Shown here in pieces: positions 49,445 to 61,009 of a DNA stretch of 64,000 nt. The notes below the pieces were generated by a model. It ran no database searches. It was not told the DNA's origin and saw nothing but the letters and a program-made list of their open reading frames with translations. Position numbers and translations under genes: made by a program. Origin of the DNA: Epiperipatus broadwayi (Eukaryota; Onychophora; Udeonychophora; Euonychophora; Peripatidae); NCBI GenBank assembly GCA_028023455.1, contig JAQFVV010012396.1:6240085-6304084 (forward strand), in the 5' to 3' direction. Every line of letters begins with the position of its first letter. Within the stretch, counting starts at the first letter, position 1.

Positions 49445-49609
49445 TAATATGCGTAAATTAATTGTTCTCCTAATGTTTAGGCAGTGTATACTTTTATTTC
49501 TCAAATGATACACATATATGTGCACACACGTAAATGACAGTTTGTATATTTATTAGTCAGTCACTGAGTTTTTATTAAACTTTTTTTTCTTTCTTCACGT
49601 ATTCTTAAA

Positions 49610-49680
49610 ACAGGCAAAACTCACTATATGTATGGCCACTCACAGATCATGTGATGTTTATTGTTTTCACGTATTCTTGT
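49610..49680. repeat. Scrap of the foldback family seen at 31913
   Basis: AAAACAGGCAAAACTC, then GATCATGTGATGTTT, matches the terminal part of that family. Confidence 0.5.
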
Positions 49681-49713
49681 TCATCATCATTTTTAATATA
49701 TAGGCCGCAGACT

Positions 49714-50197
49714 CAGGGCCGGATCCAATAAGTGCGGGGCTCGATTGGATTTTTTTTTGTGGGGCCCTCTATATATTAAATATTTAAATAAAATGCAAAT
49801 TCAATATATATATAAATCAAATATCATGGATCATAAGATAGGTAAACTTCTACATACATTAAAAAATAAAAATGCACAAAATACAAAAACAATTCCATTT
49901 TATTGAATATAAATTTACATCATTGAATATGAATATATGAATTTAGATAGTACTATCCGATTAATTAAACGTTAGTCAAAAACGACACTTACGGGTATCC
50001 GTTTTCTATATTATAATGTATATATATTATAATAAACACAGTAATAAATCTTTAATTATTTGAATAATTTATCCTTTATCGTCAAAAGCAATTTGCTTTA
50101 ACTTTCGAAAAATAACTTTTTGTTAATTTTGGTGCTAATGCGGGGCCCCTTCAAGTGCGGGGCCCGATTGGGCCCAATCGCCTTAAATCCGCCCCTG
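49714..50197. mobile_element. hAT-type MITE with 8-bp target duplication
   Basis: The left end CAGGGCCGGATCCAAT and inverted right end CAGGGGCGGATTTAAGG are typical hAT terminal repeats. Further inverted GCGGGGC blocks lie just inside. The flanks cgcagact (49706-49713) and tgcagact (50198-50205) form an 8-bp target duplication with one change. At 484 bp with no ORF it is non-autonomous. The intact ends suggest it is fairly young. Confidence 0.9.
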
Positions 50198-50379
50198 TGC
50201 AGACTTCATCTTGTTTAAAAGGGAAAACTTCAAAGCATCCTTTAAACAATGAACTCTGGTATTCATTTACATCAGTACTTATTTTTATTAATGCCTGATT
50301 TTTTACTTTCTCTCCAATAGAATCCTTATAAAAGGTTACATCTTTTAATCATCCATTTTAGGTTCTTTAACTAAATTCA

Positions 50380-50960
50380 AACCCTGGTTTATTTTATTAG
50401 TCTCCTGTATTACCAAATTTAGCTCTAAATGTGAAGTTTATGTTATATTTTTATATTCTCTAACTACTTCGATTTTGTTATATTGTTGATAATTTCTCTA
50501 GGCTCATCCAAAGATTTTTCATAAATTTGCATAACTTCAAGAGAATTGTTATCATCTGCATAATCTTTAGTTGTTTTCTCTTAGTGGGTCACTTTAAAAT
50601 TTTAATCCATTTTTTAAAACCATTCTTCATGTCCCTGTTGTATTTTTATCAGAAATTTATGTCTTTCACTTAACTTCTGTAGAATTTCTTGATTTCATTG
50701 ATGGATTTCTTTATTTTTTAGTTGTATTTCTTTTAGCATTTATTGATTTCTTTGTTGCAGCCTTTCTTCAAATTTTTTATATCTGCTTTCTTGCTTTTCT
50801 TCTAGTTTATTTGTCAATGCATAAAGTATTTCAATCTTAGCTGTGCCTGGTTTTTCTTTTAAAGGTTTTTGTATTGTCAGAGTAGCTTCTTGTACAATTG
50901 GCTCTGATTCTTATTGGCTGTACTATCTCTTGTGTTGCTGACAGATCAATATTTAATTGA
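50380..50960 (-). pseudogene. Decayed coiled-coil reading frame, Gag-like
   Basis: One minus-strand frame can be followed for about 190 codons interrupted mostly by CAA-to-TAA and TGG-to-TGA/TAA type changes. It contains RYKKFEERLQQRNQ, MLKEIQLKNKEIHQ, LQKLSERHKFLIKIQQGHEEW and LDEPREII. The heptad pattern predicts a coiled coil. It may be the N-terminal part of a retroelement Gag or a dead host gene. It lies about 3.7 kb upstream (in coding direction) of the second gypsy gag, separated from it by the copy A repeat and the hAT MITE, so it could belong to the same element. Confidence 0.45.
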
Positions 50961-51633
50961 GATTCATTATTTTTGCTTTTGAGTGTATTATCATTTATAT
51001 ATGTATAACTAAATGTTTTATAATTTTTTTCTCTCTTGTTAATTTCTTTCTTGAAAATTTACAAACTTAAATATATTTAATTTGCATATTATCATTAAGT
51101 AAACACACTCTGATTTCAATCTTTCATATACAATCTTCTTCAGAAAAATGTGATATATCTCTGCCTTACTGTTTATTTATATTATTTATTACATACTGCT
51201 GTTCTTAAATATTACCTTGCCTATGTAGACACAACCTGCTACTTTTATAAAATATTAATACATTTATTTTGTCCTTCAATCCAAACATTTATCGCATTTT
51301 ACTTATTTATTATGTACCTCAATATACTAGATTTATTCATGCTTTAATATACAATATATTATGTGACTATACATATGTCAAGTTAAGCATAAAAAAAGGA
51401 TATTCAAACTACAAAGTTGGTTGCATAAATATGTATCTGTACAAGAATAAAATTTAACAGACTAAAGGGGATGCTTGACCTACAAAATATTGGTTGCACC
51501 AATTATGTAATGATAAAAATGTCCACAATATGGGTTTGAGCCAGAAATCATGTGCAATCAAAGACATAAAATAATAAAAAATCAAGTCAGATGTCACATG
51601 ACTTAATTTAATAAAGTTTGTATTTACAAATGA

Positions 51634-51730
51634 TATATATAGAGCTCACAAAATAAGCTCTTAACAAGGTCTGGGGTTGAGAATATTCTCAAAGCTTGGT
51701 AAGAGCTTATTTTGCGAGCTCTATGTATAT
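51634..51730. repeat. Hairpin with about 34-bp arms
   Basis: TATAGAGCTCACAAAATAAG (about 51638) is mirrored by the inverted arm ending TTGCGAGCTCTATGTAT. The loop itself contains the palindrome TTGAGAATATTCTCAA. The region just before it (51586-51620) shares a motif with 41520-41560. Confidence 0.8.
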
Positions 51731-51759
51731 AATCAAAGACATATATGTATATTGTAATG

Positions 51760-52850
51760 ATAAGCACCCTATTAAACAATTGGTAATAAATTTAGCATAA
51801 ATTTAGTTAACAATTCATTACATTTTCATCTAGGGGAATTTAAAGACAGCAAATGGTCAACTGTGTACATGGTGGAGTGACAATACAATTATTTTTGTCA
51901 AGTAGTTTCTAGTCATGAGTATTATCAAATTGAGCCTTTATAAAAACAAGTTTCCATGCAGATTCAATTATATTTCCTGATCATTATCCCTTTCCACCTA
52001 ATAAACTATTACATTAATGAATAAATAATTAGCTTAATTCAGATGAGAAATGACAAATACCAAATTATTAACACCAAACAATAACTTTAATTAAAGACTG
52101 ATAATAATAATGATACTAAAAAGTATTTACATATTTTACAATTAAGAAAATTATATGGTGATCACATGTGAGAGAAAAAAATCCTTGTAACTTATAATCT
52201 CTTTGAAGATGTCTGTAGAAAGTTCACTTGATTTACTTTAACATCTTTGTGAGATCACATGTACATTTTATATTCATAAATGTGGGAACATGATCATTAA
52301 TCATTGAATTTTATTGTTTTCTGGCAATATAAGATTTTACCTTCTTTTGGTTCCTTCCGAGGTAATTTTCTTATGAGATTTCCAATGAGCATTTTAAAAT
52401 AAGTAGATTCACATGTTAATTATAGAAATACATTTCCACAGAATAATAACTTTAAATAATTAGTTGTTTTTTTTATTTCTTCATCAAGTAAATGTTAGAT
52501 ACTTCTTAAGCATCCAATAATGATGAATAGATTGGCAGAATCAAGATTAAATTTTAAGGCATATTTTTGTCAACAGCTCTATATTCAGCTACACTACTAG
52601 AATGTTGAAGAAAAGCATCCTAAAAGGGTCCTCTACTTCATTAAATGCATATTAATTAAAAATCTATAAAATTCCATTGACTTCTTGACAATAAGAAATA
52701 ATGGTGAAGTGACATTACAATTTTTTTCCCAATTTCTAGAAAGCAGTTGTTTACCATAACAGTTTAGTTTTATTAGAAAAAATGTTTTTATTTTTAAAAC
52801 AATAAAGTAATAACGTATTTTATCTTTACACTTTTTTTCTAATATCTTAG
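51760..52850. other. AT-rich intergenic DNA
   Basis: Nothing recognisable. Confidence 0.5.
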
Positions 52851-52857
52851 ATACTCA

Positions 52858-54136
52858 TCTTATAGCTAAAGATGCCACTCTATGGCGTTGTTTTCGCGCT
52901 AAAACACATAAAAATGCTGTGTCCACGGCTGACACATTCGAACCCGCATTTTCTATAATACAACTTTTTTAGTTGTGCTACAGAATGCAGGCCGCTATGT
53001 CGCATCGCAGTACAGCATGTATGTCGCTTCACAGCAAATACATTTTCCAAATTCGCACAGTTTATAAAATAGTTACGGCTTGATGAGAGAGTTTGTATTT
53101 GAATTGGACGGAAATGTTGTTTTCATTGGATTTTTTTTTATTTTAAAGTATTGAAATGTTCAGATTTTTTAAAGTAATAATTCTAAGACTTTTTACAACG
53201 TACTGTATTGAAGTTTTAATTGGGAAAATGTTAAAGATCTATGTTTTTAGTGAGTTGCAATTAGGTAACATGTCAATTAACGTACTGTTCATAACATTCA
53301 ATGAGTTTTTTGAAGATTCTACCGTGTGTATATTTTTGAAGTAAAAAAGAGCGGTACCAAAAAAATATCCAGTAAGAAAAGTACAAATATGCACGATTTT
53401 TTGTAAATTTCATAAAAAGCAAATATTATAAACATGTTTAATAAGTAAAGAAGACATTTATATGTGTTTGTTGTTGTTTAAAAAAGTTTGAGTTTCTTTC
53501 TTTTGTCCGAGTACGTTTACGATTTTGAATTTTTTTATTTTAACATTACAAACAACAGAACACTAACTCTAAAACTAACCCTAAACCTAACCGTAACAAC
53601 TTTTAATTTTTATTGTCATTCTATTTGAAGTAAAAAATAGCCGTAATATCTCTTTGTCTGTAAAAAAAAAAAAAAAAAGTAAAATGAAGACTAAAAAAAT
53701 AAAAAATAGACTAAGAAATTTTACTTTTTATTACAATTATTAATTTTTAGTTAAACAACAACAACAAAAAAAGTCGTAACACAAGTAAAAAAATATCTGA
53801 TAGAAAATTGATAAAAAAAAAAAAAGCCGTAACACAAGTAAAAAAATATCCGATAGAAAATTGATAAAAAAAAGCCGTAACACAATTAAAAAAATATACG
53901 ATAGAAAAAACACGAATCAAATTGTAATTTGTTGATTTTATTTTACATTTATTATTATTATTTAAATTGTATACGTAATAAAAAATAATATTTATAAAAG
54001 ATGATTTTGTTTTGTTTTTATTTTCGCATTACAAAAAGGTACAGCAAAATTATTATAATCAACGGCCCGGGAATGGTCATATTTTATAGTTTTAGCATGA
54101 AAATGGTGCCATCCAATGGCATCTTTATCTATAAGA
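52858..54136. mobile_element. 1.28-kb element with terminal inverted repeats, non-autonomous
   Basis: The left end TCTTATAGCTAAAGATGCCA is repeated inverted at the right end as TCTTATAGATAAAGATGCCA, continuing with lower similarity for about 20 bp (ATGGC...TTTTC.GCTAAAAC). The interior has CG-containing sequence near both ends and a minisatellite, and no recognisable transposase. Target duplication is not clear. The 62-codon ORF at 53156-53344 has no motif. Confidence 0.7.
53768..53908. repeat. Minisatellite of about three copies
   Basis: GTAACACAAGTAAAAAAATA plus TCyGATAGAAAATTGAT and an A run repeats three times, with copy length varying mainly in the A run and the third copy cut short. 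Confidence 0.85.
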
Positions 54137-54267
54137 CAAGCACCATATCTTAAAAACAATATAAAATTTATTCTATATAAATGACTTTAATATACAAATT
54201 ATTAAATAACAAAAAATTATTTGCATTGATGCAACACCTGTAAACTCAGATGTGAGGGTTACAATAT

Positions 54268-56010
54268 CTAATGATATCTTCCAGAAGTGTACAATAAATA
54301 TTGTAAATCTTGGTTACAATAAATATGAAAGGGAAATGGTTAATAAAATTCAAATAAAAATTTTAATTCAAATATAATATTAACAAATGTGATAATGAAT
54401 CATAATTTAAAAATACAAGTACTTCCAAAAGTATTTTATTTGTTTTTCAGTTTCAATAAAAAGAAATTCAAAGGCACCAAACTTTCTAAAAAGAAAGTTT
54501 ACTTTTGGAAAAGTTTTTTTTTTTTTAAACGAATGATTATCATCAAATATTACTGCCATCCCAGCATGTCCCCCAGTGGATTGTATGATTTCTCAGGCCT
54601 GCGAATATTAACTAGCATATGGTTGTAAAAAGCATATATATTGGATTGAGTTACAAACATCAACTAAATGGATTAATCATTAAAAAAATGTAATAATGAA
54701 TAAATAATACTCTTGCCTTTATTGCAACTGTCAACTCATACACAAAAAATATTATAGTTAACAGGAGATATTTTAAGTTTAAGTTATGGTTCAGATTTAA
54801 GACCTTATGGTATTTATAATGATAAGATCTTACCAAGTTAAATAGGGAAGCAGTCACTAACCATGTTTTTTCAGGTACCATTGTTTTAATATTTTACTGC
54901 TGTCTTCCTTAGTTTTTCTGATGATGATCCTCTCCTTGAACACTGGTGATATTAGAGAGAGTAAATACAGTAGCACTGCTGATACATATGAGATATAATA
55001 TCTGTAGGTCTTTATATGGAACTGTCCATTTCTTCCTTCAAGGCATTGACAAGCTGGTTTTTCAAACTTCAGTGCTAATTTCTGGATCTGACTGCATTTT
55101 CCATGTAATTTGACTGGTGTGGGCATTGGTTATTCAGCCACACCTTTCTTCTAAATAAAATCATCATACTGACTGTTATAACTAGTATTGAAAAATACTT
55201 TAAAAACAGTCAGAAAAACATAGCTGTCCAAATCACAGTTGAAAATACTTTTAACCAGCAGATGTTTCTCTTTTCGGCATGGATCATGGAAATATTCCTT
55301 CAAAAATAAACTGTGCTGTCATGTAAAGCAATATGGAATCAGACTGCTACACTTCTGATGTTTAGAATACTATTAATAATAATCAGAATGCCTAGTTGCT
55401 TGTTTCTGATCCTTTTATACCTACTGATGTTATTTGAACAACATATAATGCTACCAACTAGGAGATATATGACATTTGCATCATAACAGCAATATATTTT
55501 TTGAAAAACACCCCCTTTACTCTCTCCAAAACATGTTTGTGGATACAAATTTTAGTACCTTATCTCATGTTTTTATATATAAATAAGTGAAAGAAAACAG
55601 TTTTGGGGGGTCTCTATTTTATATTTTGTAATTCTAAAATTTTATATTTAGCTTTTCCATCTAGTTTTACTATGAAATGGACAATTTTAATTAAAACTTC
55701 CATTTGAAAGGCAAATTAAACATGATTCAAATTTAGATTTAAAAAAAAAAAAACAACGTACACAATTCAAATTCTTTCATGTATCAAAAGTATTTTTCCT
55801 TCGTCCTTTATAATGTAATTTATTGTTCTTTTACATATTACAAAATAAATTTAATAATCTTTAATAATATGCCTAAATTAATTTTTCTCTTAACCTTTAG
55901 GCAGTGTACACTTTTATTTCTCAAGTGACATGCACGTATGTGCGCACATGTAAATGGTAGTTTGTATATTTACTATTCAGTCACTGAGTTTTTATTAAAC
56001 AGATTTTTCT
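54268..56010. repeat. Dispersed repeat, copy B
   Basis: Same unit as 46860-49587 without the three extra segments, so it shows the uninterrupted sites. The minus-strand ORF 54857-55126 (KFEKPACQCLEGRNGQFHIK, then a hydrophobic stretch and KERIIIRKTKEDSS) is partly mirrored in copy A. No family was recognised. Confidence 0.85.
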
Positions 56011-56019
56011 CTCTCACTA

Positions 56020-56375
56020 CAGCATTGTAGTGTAATAATTGTTACAGCTACAATATGCTCTGTATAAGCATCAATTCACTGTGTAACATCAAATTCATAA
56101 TATTATTATATAATGCCATTGTATCAATAGTTTATTTCATACACAAATATTGCAAATTTTTCAATGTTAAATGATCCAATATACTAATCACCTGCAACAA
56201 TCTACTGTTGCTTATAGATTGTTTGTCAATCTGCTATTATTTGCATAAATTCTTTAATCAAGTGCAGCGATCTGCTATTATTTGTGCAGGTCCTTCTATC
56301 AAGTGCTTCGGTGATATAATAATATACTAGTCGGGTCACATCAATAACAAAAACCCAACAAGTAAAATTCACAGA
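56020..56375. other. AT-rich spacer
   Basis: Nothing recognised apart from a CAACAAGTAAAATTC scrap near 56357 that is shared with the LTR-like repeats. Confidence 0.4.
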
Positions 56376-56379
56376 TGCA

Positions 56380-56830
56380 AAACTCTCCATACAGTAGCGC
56401 CATTCAATACACATCAGATTAATCAATGGCTGCAGGAAGGTTTGTGCATAAAATCCCTATTTAGTACCGACTCATCCTATATCCCCAGACTAGTTTCTAG
56501 CTTGTGGCTTTTATCAGTGAGGAGTCTTTGATCTGAGAGCACTGCACCTAGATCTTAGAATCTAATGCAACTCTTCAGCAGACACATTTTACTTTTTTAG
56601 CTAACTATAAAACTTTGAATACAAAATTAAAACAATGTTTTCAGGTTAAGCCCATTAGCTTGTCTATATCTGAACTCAGTTTAGCATCTATACTTTTTGG
56701 TGTCTTGGATTTTTTAATAACCATAGTCACCATTACTCTGGCTTGAATGAGTGATGCTATCATATGGAGAGTTTTGCCTTTGTGAAAAACAGCTTGTGTA
56801 AGCATAAAGAATGGTGATAATGTGATGTTT
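56380..56830 (-). mobile_element. Foldback family of 31913/32270, copy 3, most complete unit
   Basis: GCAAAACTCTCCATACAGTA at the left and the inverted TATGGAGAGTTTTGCC at about 56763-56778 act as terminal inverted repeats. The interior matches 32290-32660 in reverse (TTTTGGTGTCTTGG, TCTGAACTCAG, CACTGCACCTAGATCTTA). The CTGATGA box is mutated to CTGATAA here. Confidence 0.7.
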
Positions 56831-56835
56831 GATGG

Positions 56836-56890
56836 TTTAACAAGTAAAATTAATGTGAGTTTATTATACTCATAATAAAATAATATATAT
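56836..56890. repeat. Fragment of LTR-like repeat
   Basis: AACAAGTAAAATTAATGTGA, then GTTTATTATACTCATAATAAAA, matches the start of the repeat at 42735. Confidence 0.6.
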
Positions 56891-56892
56891 TG

Positions 56893-57430
56893 TACCGGTC
56901 AAAACTCAATCCATACCTGATCACAGAGGGCGCCACCAAATCACTACATATCTGGAAAATTGTGCTGACTAGATTCAGGGAGGAACAAGAAATCTTAAAT
57001 ATTGTTTGGACAATTGAGAAATAAAAGCACTAAGACAAATGTCAGCCAAATTAAGTTTAAATGATTTGTAAATTTTATTTGAGAGAAATATAAATTATAA
57101 AGTAAAAATTTATAATACAACAAGTAGGGTTATATCAGGCGTGTATCAGAAAGAATAAAATTCAATGCTTTGGCAGTCAGGCTAATTTTCTAATAGTAGA
57201 AAGGGAAGGAACAAATTTCTTTCAGCTGAGAATTCCCCTACAACCCTGGTTTCCCTATTCACAGATATGAAAACAATACGTTCTTGTAGGAAATCAATGA
57301 AACAGCACCGGCAGCATCTTTTGGCCTGGAAAAATGCATCGGGACCAAGAACGTCATATTGCTGATAGAACAGTCAATGATATATCATGTTTAAGGTAAT
57401 GCGTAGCTGATTTACCCCAAGAACAAAACA
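56893..57430. other. Repeat-like, GC-richer block
   Basis: Begins TGTACCGGTC and has patches such as AGGGCGCCACCAAATC and CACCGGCAGCATC. It may be part of an LTR or a further retroelement. There is an acceptor-like site (TTTCTTTCAG, about 57228) with a short open stretch but no recognisable protein. Confidence 0.25.
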
Positions 57431-58680
57431 ATAAATAAATATGTCAGAGTATAAATTATAAAACAGGAGGAAATTTATGTCTCCAATTCAATGAAATAAT
57501 AAAATTAGAAAATTCTCCAACGTAAATGATTTCAAATTAATAAAATATTAAATCTATTATTAAAGGAAAACAGACATTTAAAACTGGTGAATCCCCAACC
57601 AAATGATTGGCCAAAACTAATCTGAGAATAATAATTAAAGATCTCAGTAGGAGACAAGTAAACAATTAGAAAACCAGTTACATCTGCCCAAGCATTTCAA
57701 TAAAGTGAAATAATTATAATTACAAATAAATTTACAAACCAAGTTCTGAGTACATGTGCTGATAAAATTTAAAGCCACACATAAAAGACAAAATAAATCT
57801 AGCAAGCTAAATAGAGACCTTGACCTAGATTTTTGTAAGTTAGTTTATCAGAGAGTGTATATGAGTAGAAAATATTAAAACATTAAATACTTTAGCAGAA
57901 AGAAACTGTCTTTCACCTATAATTTACAAGGGGATTAATATTATCTTCCTGCTGGTGATTTATAAAATTACAAAAAAAAACAATTCCATTCATTTTATAA
58001 AGATTTAAAGTAAAAATTTAAAAAATGCATGTGAAAACTAACGAGACAGCACAGACAAGCTTTTCTTAGTCCAGAAAAGAAATGTTGAAACTAAGAATGT
58101 CCTAATTCTGAAATTTGCTCATGAACAAGTACATTTAAACCAGCCAAGGTTAGTCTCACACAATAAAAGGAGAGATTACGGACCATGCAATATGAACTAT
58201 GGAAAATAAAATCTCTACAAGAAAAAACCAGAACAAGAAACACGATAAACCGCCAGCCAAAAGATTTTGCAGTTTGCAAAAACACAAACACAGTACTTCA
58301 AACCAATTATTGGACAATAAAATAAATACAGGTGAGCAAATTAAAAATGATGCAAAACTACGAAAGCATTTAGAAAGAGTTAGACATAAATAGAGATATA
58401 TTAAGTATCTAAAATATAAACTCACTAGACACTCCGATAAATAAAATTGAAAGCAAATTTGGAATCTTAAAACTAAGATTCCAAGACATTATTAATACAA
58501 TGAAAATAAAATACGGTGAATAAATAGGAAGTTAAATAATTATTAAGACTACAGATTTATTTTAGATTGAGCAGGATTTAATTAAAGAATATACCCTGGA
58601 AAAAATTAAAAAAAATATTTACTTTATGGTAAAGCAAAGTTTGCATAGTTTTATGGAGTGCACACTTTTATTTAAGTTCA
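57431..58680. other. AT-rich DNA
   Basis: No supported gene. A 64-codon lysine-rich frame on + (58199-58393) is probably chance. Confidence 0.4.
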
Positions 58681-58688
58681 TATTTCAG

Positions 58689-58821
58689 GTGTTCCATCCT
58701 TTTATAGTGGCAAGTGTAGAGGCATTGGGGATCTGGTTTATTTTAGACTTTCATAGCAAGATTGAAGAACATCTGGCAGACATGGGTCCATCTTGGTTTA
58801 AGTTAGCAAAGCATATTGTTG
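58689..58821 (+). CDS. Candidate exon of an unidentified membrane protein, weak
   Basis: Acceptor TTCATATTTCAG precedes an open frame VFHPFIVASVEALGIWF followed by ILDFHSKIEEHLADMGPSW and a possible donor GTTACA at 58822. The peptide looks protein-like (one hydrophobic stretch, few Lys/Asn runs). It would end in phase 1, while the exon at 59433 needs two bases, so the two cannot be joined directly. An intermediate exon or another donor would be needed. Confidence 0.3.
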
Positions 58822-59432
58822 GTTACAAAATGTACAATAGTATATTTTGATATCTTGTGAAGAAACCAAAATCTTTTAACAACTGCAAATTTTTAAAAGA
58901 TATTAAATGTCCAACAGCCAACAGTATAATCAAAGTGTGAAAATGAATACTGAATCTCACTTTGAAGCAATGTGTTAGCCAAGAATAATCTAAAACTACT
59001 GGCCCAAAATTTGTGGGGTTATTTATACCCACGCTACATTTCCCACATAAACTTTTCTTGTTTTTGAATTCTACACTTTAGGGCAGGGCAAATCTCAATC
59101 TTCTGTTCAAACTCATTAGGAATTCTAGCCAGAGATTATTTTAAATAAAAACAACACAAAATTAAATCTCCGCTATTAGAATGAACTTAGAAATGATTAA
59201 AATAAAAGAGACAGGAATGTAATTAACAAGTTTGCTTGTTTTTAATGAAATTGATTAAAAACAAGTGGTGAAAGAAAACTATTTTAAAATCAATTCTATA
59301 AAAAAAATTTAAATGACTTATTTTAAATGTAAATGAGTATGTGTTTTAATACACATACTCTTATAAACAAATTTTTTTTAAAAAAAAAAGCTTTATAGAT
59401 CCAAATTTAATCAAACAAGTTTTTATTTTTAG

Positions 59433-59557
59433 GAAACGACTTTTGAGATGGATGCTATTTGGTTCAATATATATTATAACGGTTGGATATTCAATAGAGT
59501 CACCGTATCTGCTGTACAGGGGGCCACCAGGCCATTTGAACCTAGAAAATTTATATA
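59433..59557 (+). CDS. Candidate penultimate exon of an unidentified membrane protein
   Basis: Acceptor TTTTTATTTTTAG and donor GTAAGC bound a 125-bp exon. In the frame compatible with the next exon it encodes 41 residues: RLLRWMLFGSIYIITVGYSI, which looks like a transmembrane segment, then ESPYLLYRGPPGHLNLENLY. The leftover A joins TT at 60353 to make an Ile codon and keeps the frame open to the stop at 60556. The same sequence in frame 0 is also open, so the frame choice rests on the junction. Protein family not recognised. A retroelement origin cannot be excluded because the area is repeat-rich. Confidence 0.4.
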
Positions 59558-60352
59558 GTAAGCAGATACATGCTGTTAAGATCCAATTTATATATATATT
59601 TTTATTCTGACCGTCAGCCCAATGCCATTAGCTCAGTGAGACACAGAGATTTATAAAATATAAATTGTTAAAATATCTTTTCAATATTAACAAAAATAAA
59701 ATATGCCACTGCCAGTAATTAGCACACAAACATTTATTAATGCAAATATAAATAAAATTTCTTTAGATTTTAATATTAATTTTTAAATTTAAATTATTAT
59801 TTTAAACTATTTGCACAGATGGACATTTTAATAAATTTTACTTTAGAATGTTGAATATAGATAGGCTACATAGATTACTCAGTCAAAAACATTTCAAAAT
59901 AAACATAAACGATCAAAATATAAAGTCATTGATGTAATTGCAGAGGGAAATTTACAAGAAACCCAATGGCATTCATCATAAGATGCCGCATTGACACCAA
60001 TAACTTAAAAGACACTCAAATAAATACATTTTTAGATACTCAACGTGAGGTATCATATTTACCAAATATCTATATATTTTAATCAAATATGAAAATAAAA
60101 ACATAATTAAACATTAACGAATCCATGCAGTCATCTATACCCAACTTAAATTTAATGCATTTAAATAATTTAGTCAATAAATATTAAAAAAAATTAAAAA
60201 AATGGAAATGATTAAGTCAGCAAACTCAAAAGTATAAAAATTAAACATTAATAATTGATTTGAAAAGTCAGATTAAAGTTCATTTAAAAAAAATTTAAGT
60301 TTAGCTTGTCAAATCTTGAAAGTTCTTAATTATTTTTAAAAAAAATTTTCAG

Positions 60353-60558
60353 TTATATCTCTTACAGTAGAAGAGTCCTGGTTTCTGGTGTCAATTCCCA
60401 TGAAGTCTTTATTCGAAGACTGGTCTGTTGTTCTGGAGGTGGCCTTAGCTGCATCAATCCTGGTACTATTTTATTGCAGAACCCATATGATTCGGATCAG
60501 CAACAATACCATTCATAATTCAACAGTCATTTCATTTGAAATAAGTGAGAGAAGGTGA
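60353..60558 (+). CDS. Candidate terminal exon of the same membrane protein
   Basis: After acceptor AAAATTTTCAG the frame compatible with 59557 reads ISLTVEESWFLVSIPMKSLF, EDWSVVLEVALAASILVLFYC (a clear hydrophobic helix with a preceding acidic residue), then a polar tail with NNTIHNSTVIS, which holds potential N-glycosylation motifs, ending ISERR and TGA at 60556-60558. GC content is higher than in the flanks, as for coding DNA. One other frame is open for about 55 codons. No poly(A) signal is obvious close downstream. Confidence 0.4.
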
Positions 60559-60559
60559 C

Positions 60560-61009
60560 AAGTGCGTCTTATTGCCCTTCTCACAAAATCAAGCTGGAAC
60601 TGTCCTTAATTTCAATATTTTTCTTTTTATACATATTGTCTGGATTCACTGAACAATCAATCATTTTCATTAGGGTCCAAGCGCTGGTTTTCTGCTTCTA
60701 TTGGACATTCTGCTTTGGAGTGGGAAACAATCTTTAATTTTTATCTATATCTTTCATCTGACTTTTTAATTATATAAGATCCCCAAGTGCTAGTTTGCTT
60801 TTCGATAATTAATAACACAATCATTTCCATTTTGAGATTTTAGGAATTAATTAATATACGTTCAAATACTTTTTTTTTTATTTTAAAAAAAATACTTTTA
60901 AAGTTTTACATCTGTGCAAATATATATACATTTAACAACTCTAATTTTTAGCTTTTAATTTTTATTTAACGAACTTAAGTTTTTATTCTAATTTTAAATT
61001 AATGTAACA
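60560..61009. other. AT-rich DNA after the candidate terminal exon
   Basis: Possible 3' UTR of the membrane-protein gene. No clear poly(A) signal was chosen. Confidence 0.3.

Larger units (their letters stand above)
46860..49587. repeat. Dispersed repeat, copy A
   Basis: Aligns in the same order and direction with 54268-56010, from the TATTGTAAATCTTGGTT block to CAGTCACTGAGTTTTTATTAAAC, with clear substitutions throughout (roughly 80-90 percent identical in the blocks inspected). Copy A is longer because it carries or retains about 475 bp at 47022-47497, a 0.45-kb foldback element and a 0.1-kb insertion. The nature of the shared unit is unknown. On the minus strand both copies encode similar short peptides (KERIIIRKTKEDSSK / KEKTIVRKTKKDNSK), so it may derive from a coding sequence. 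Confidence 0.85.

Noticed and set aside
53560-53600. Telomere-like CCTAAC/CTAAAC repeats
   Set aside because: Only a few imperfect units inside a transposon-like element, so not telomeric.
59500-60420. Candidate exons as a diverged copy of the 56893-57430 block
   Set aside because: Some words are shared (GGCCACCA, CCTGGTTTC), but the spacing differs greatly and the match is no better than chance over longer stretches. It is kept as an alternative only.
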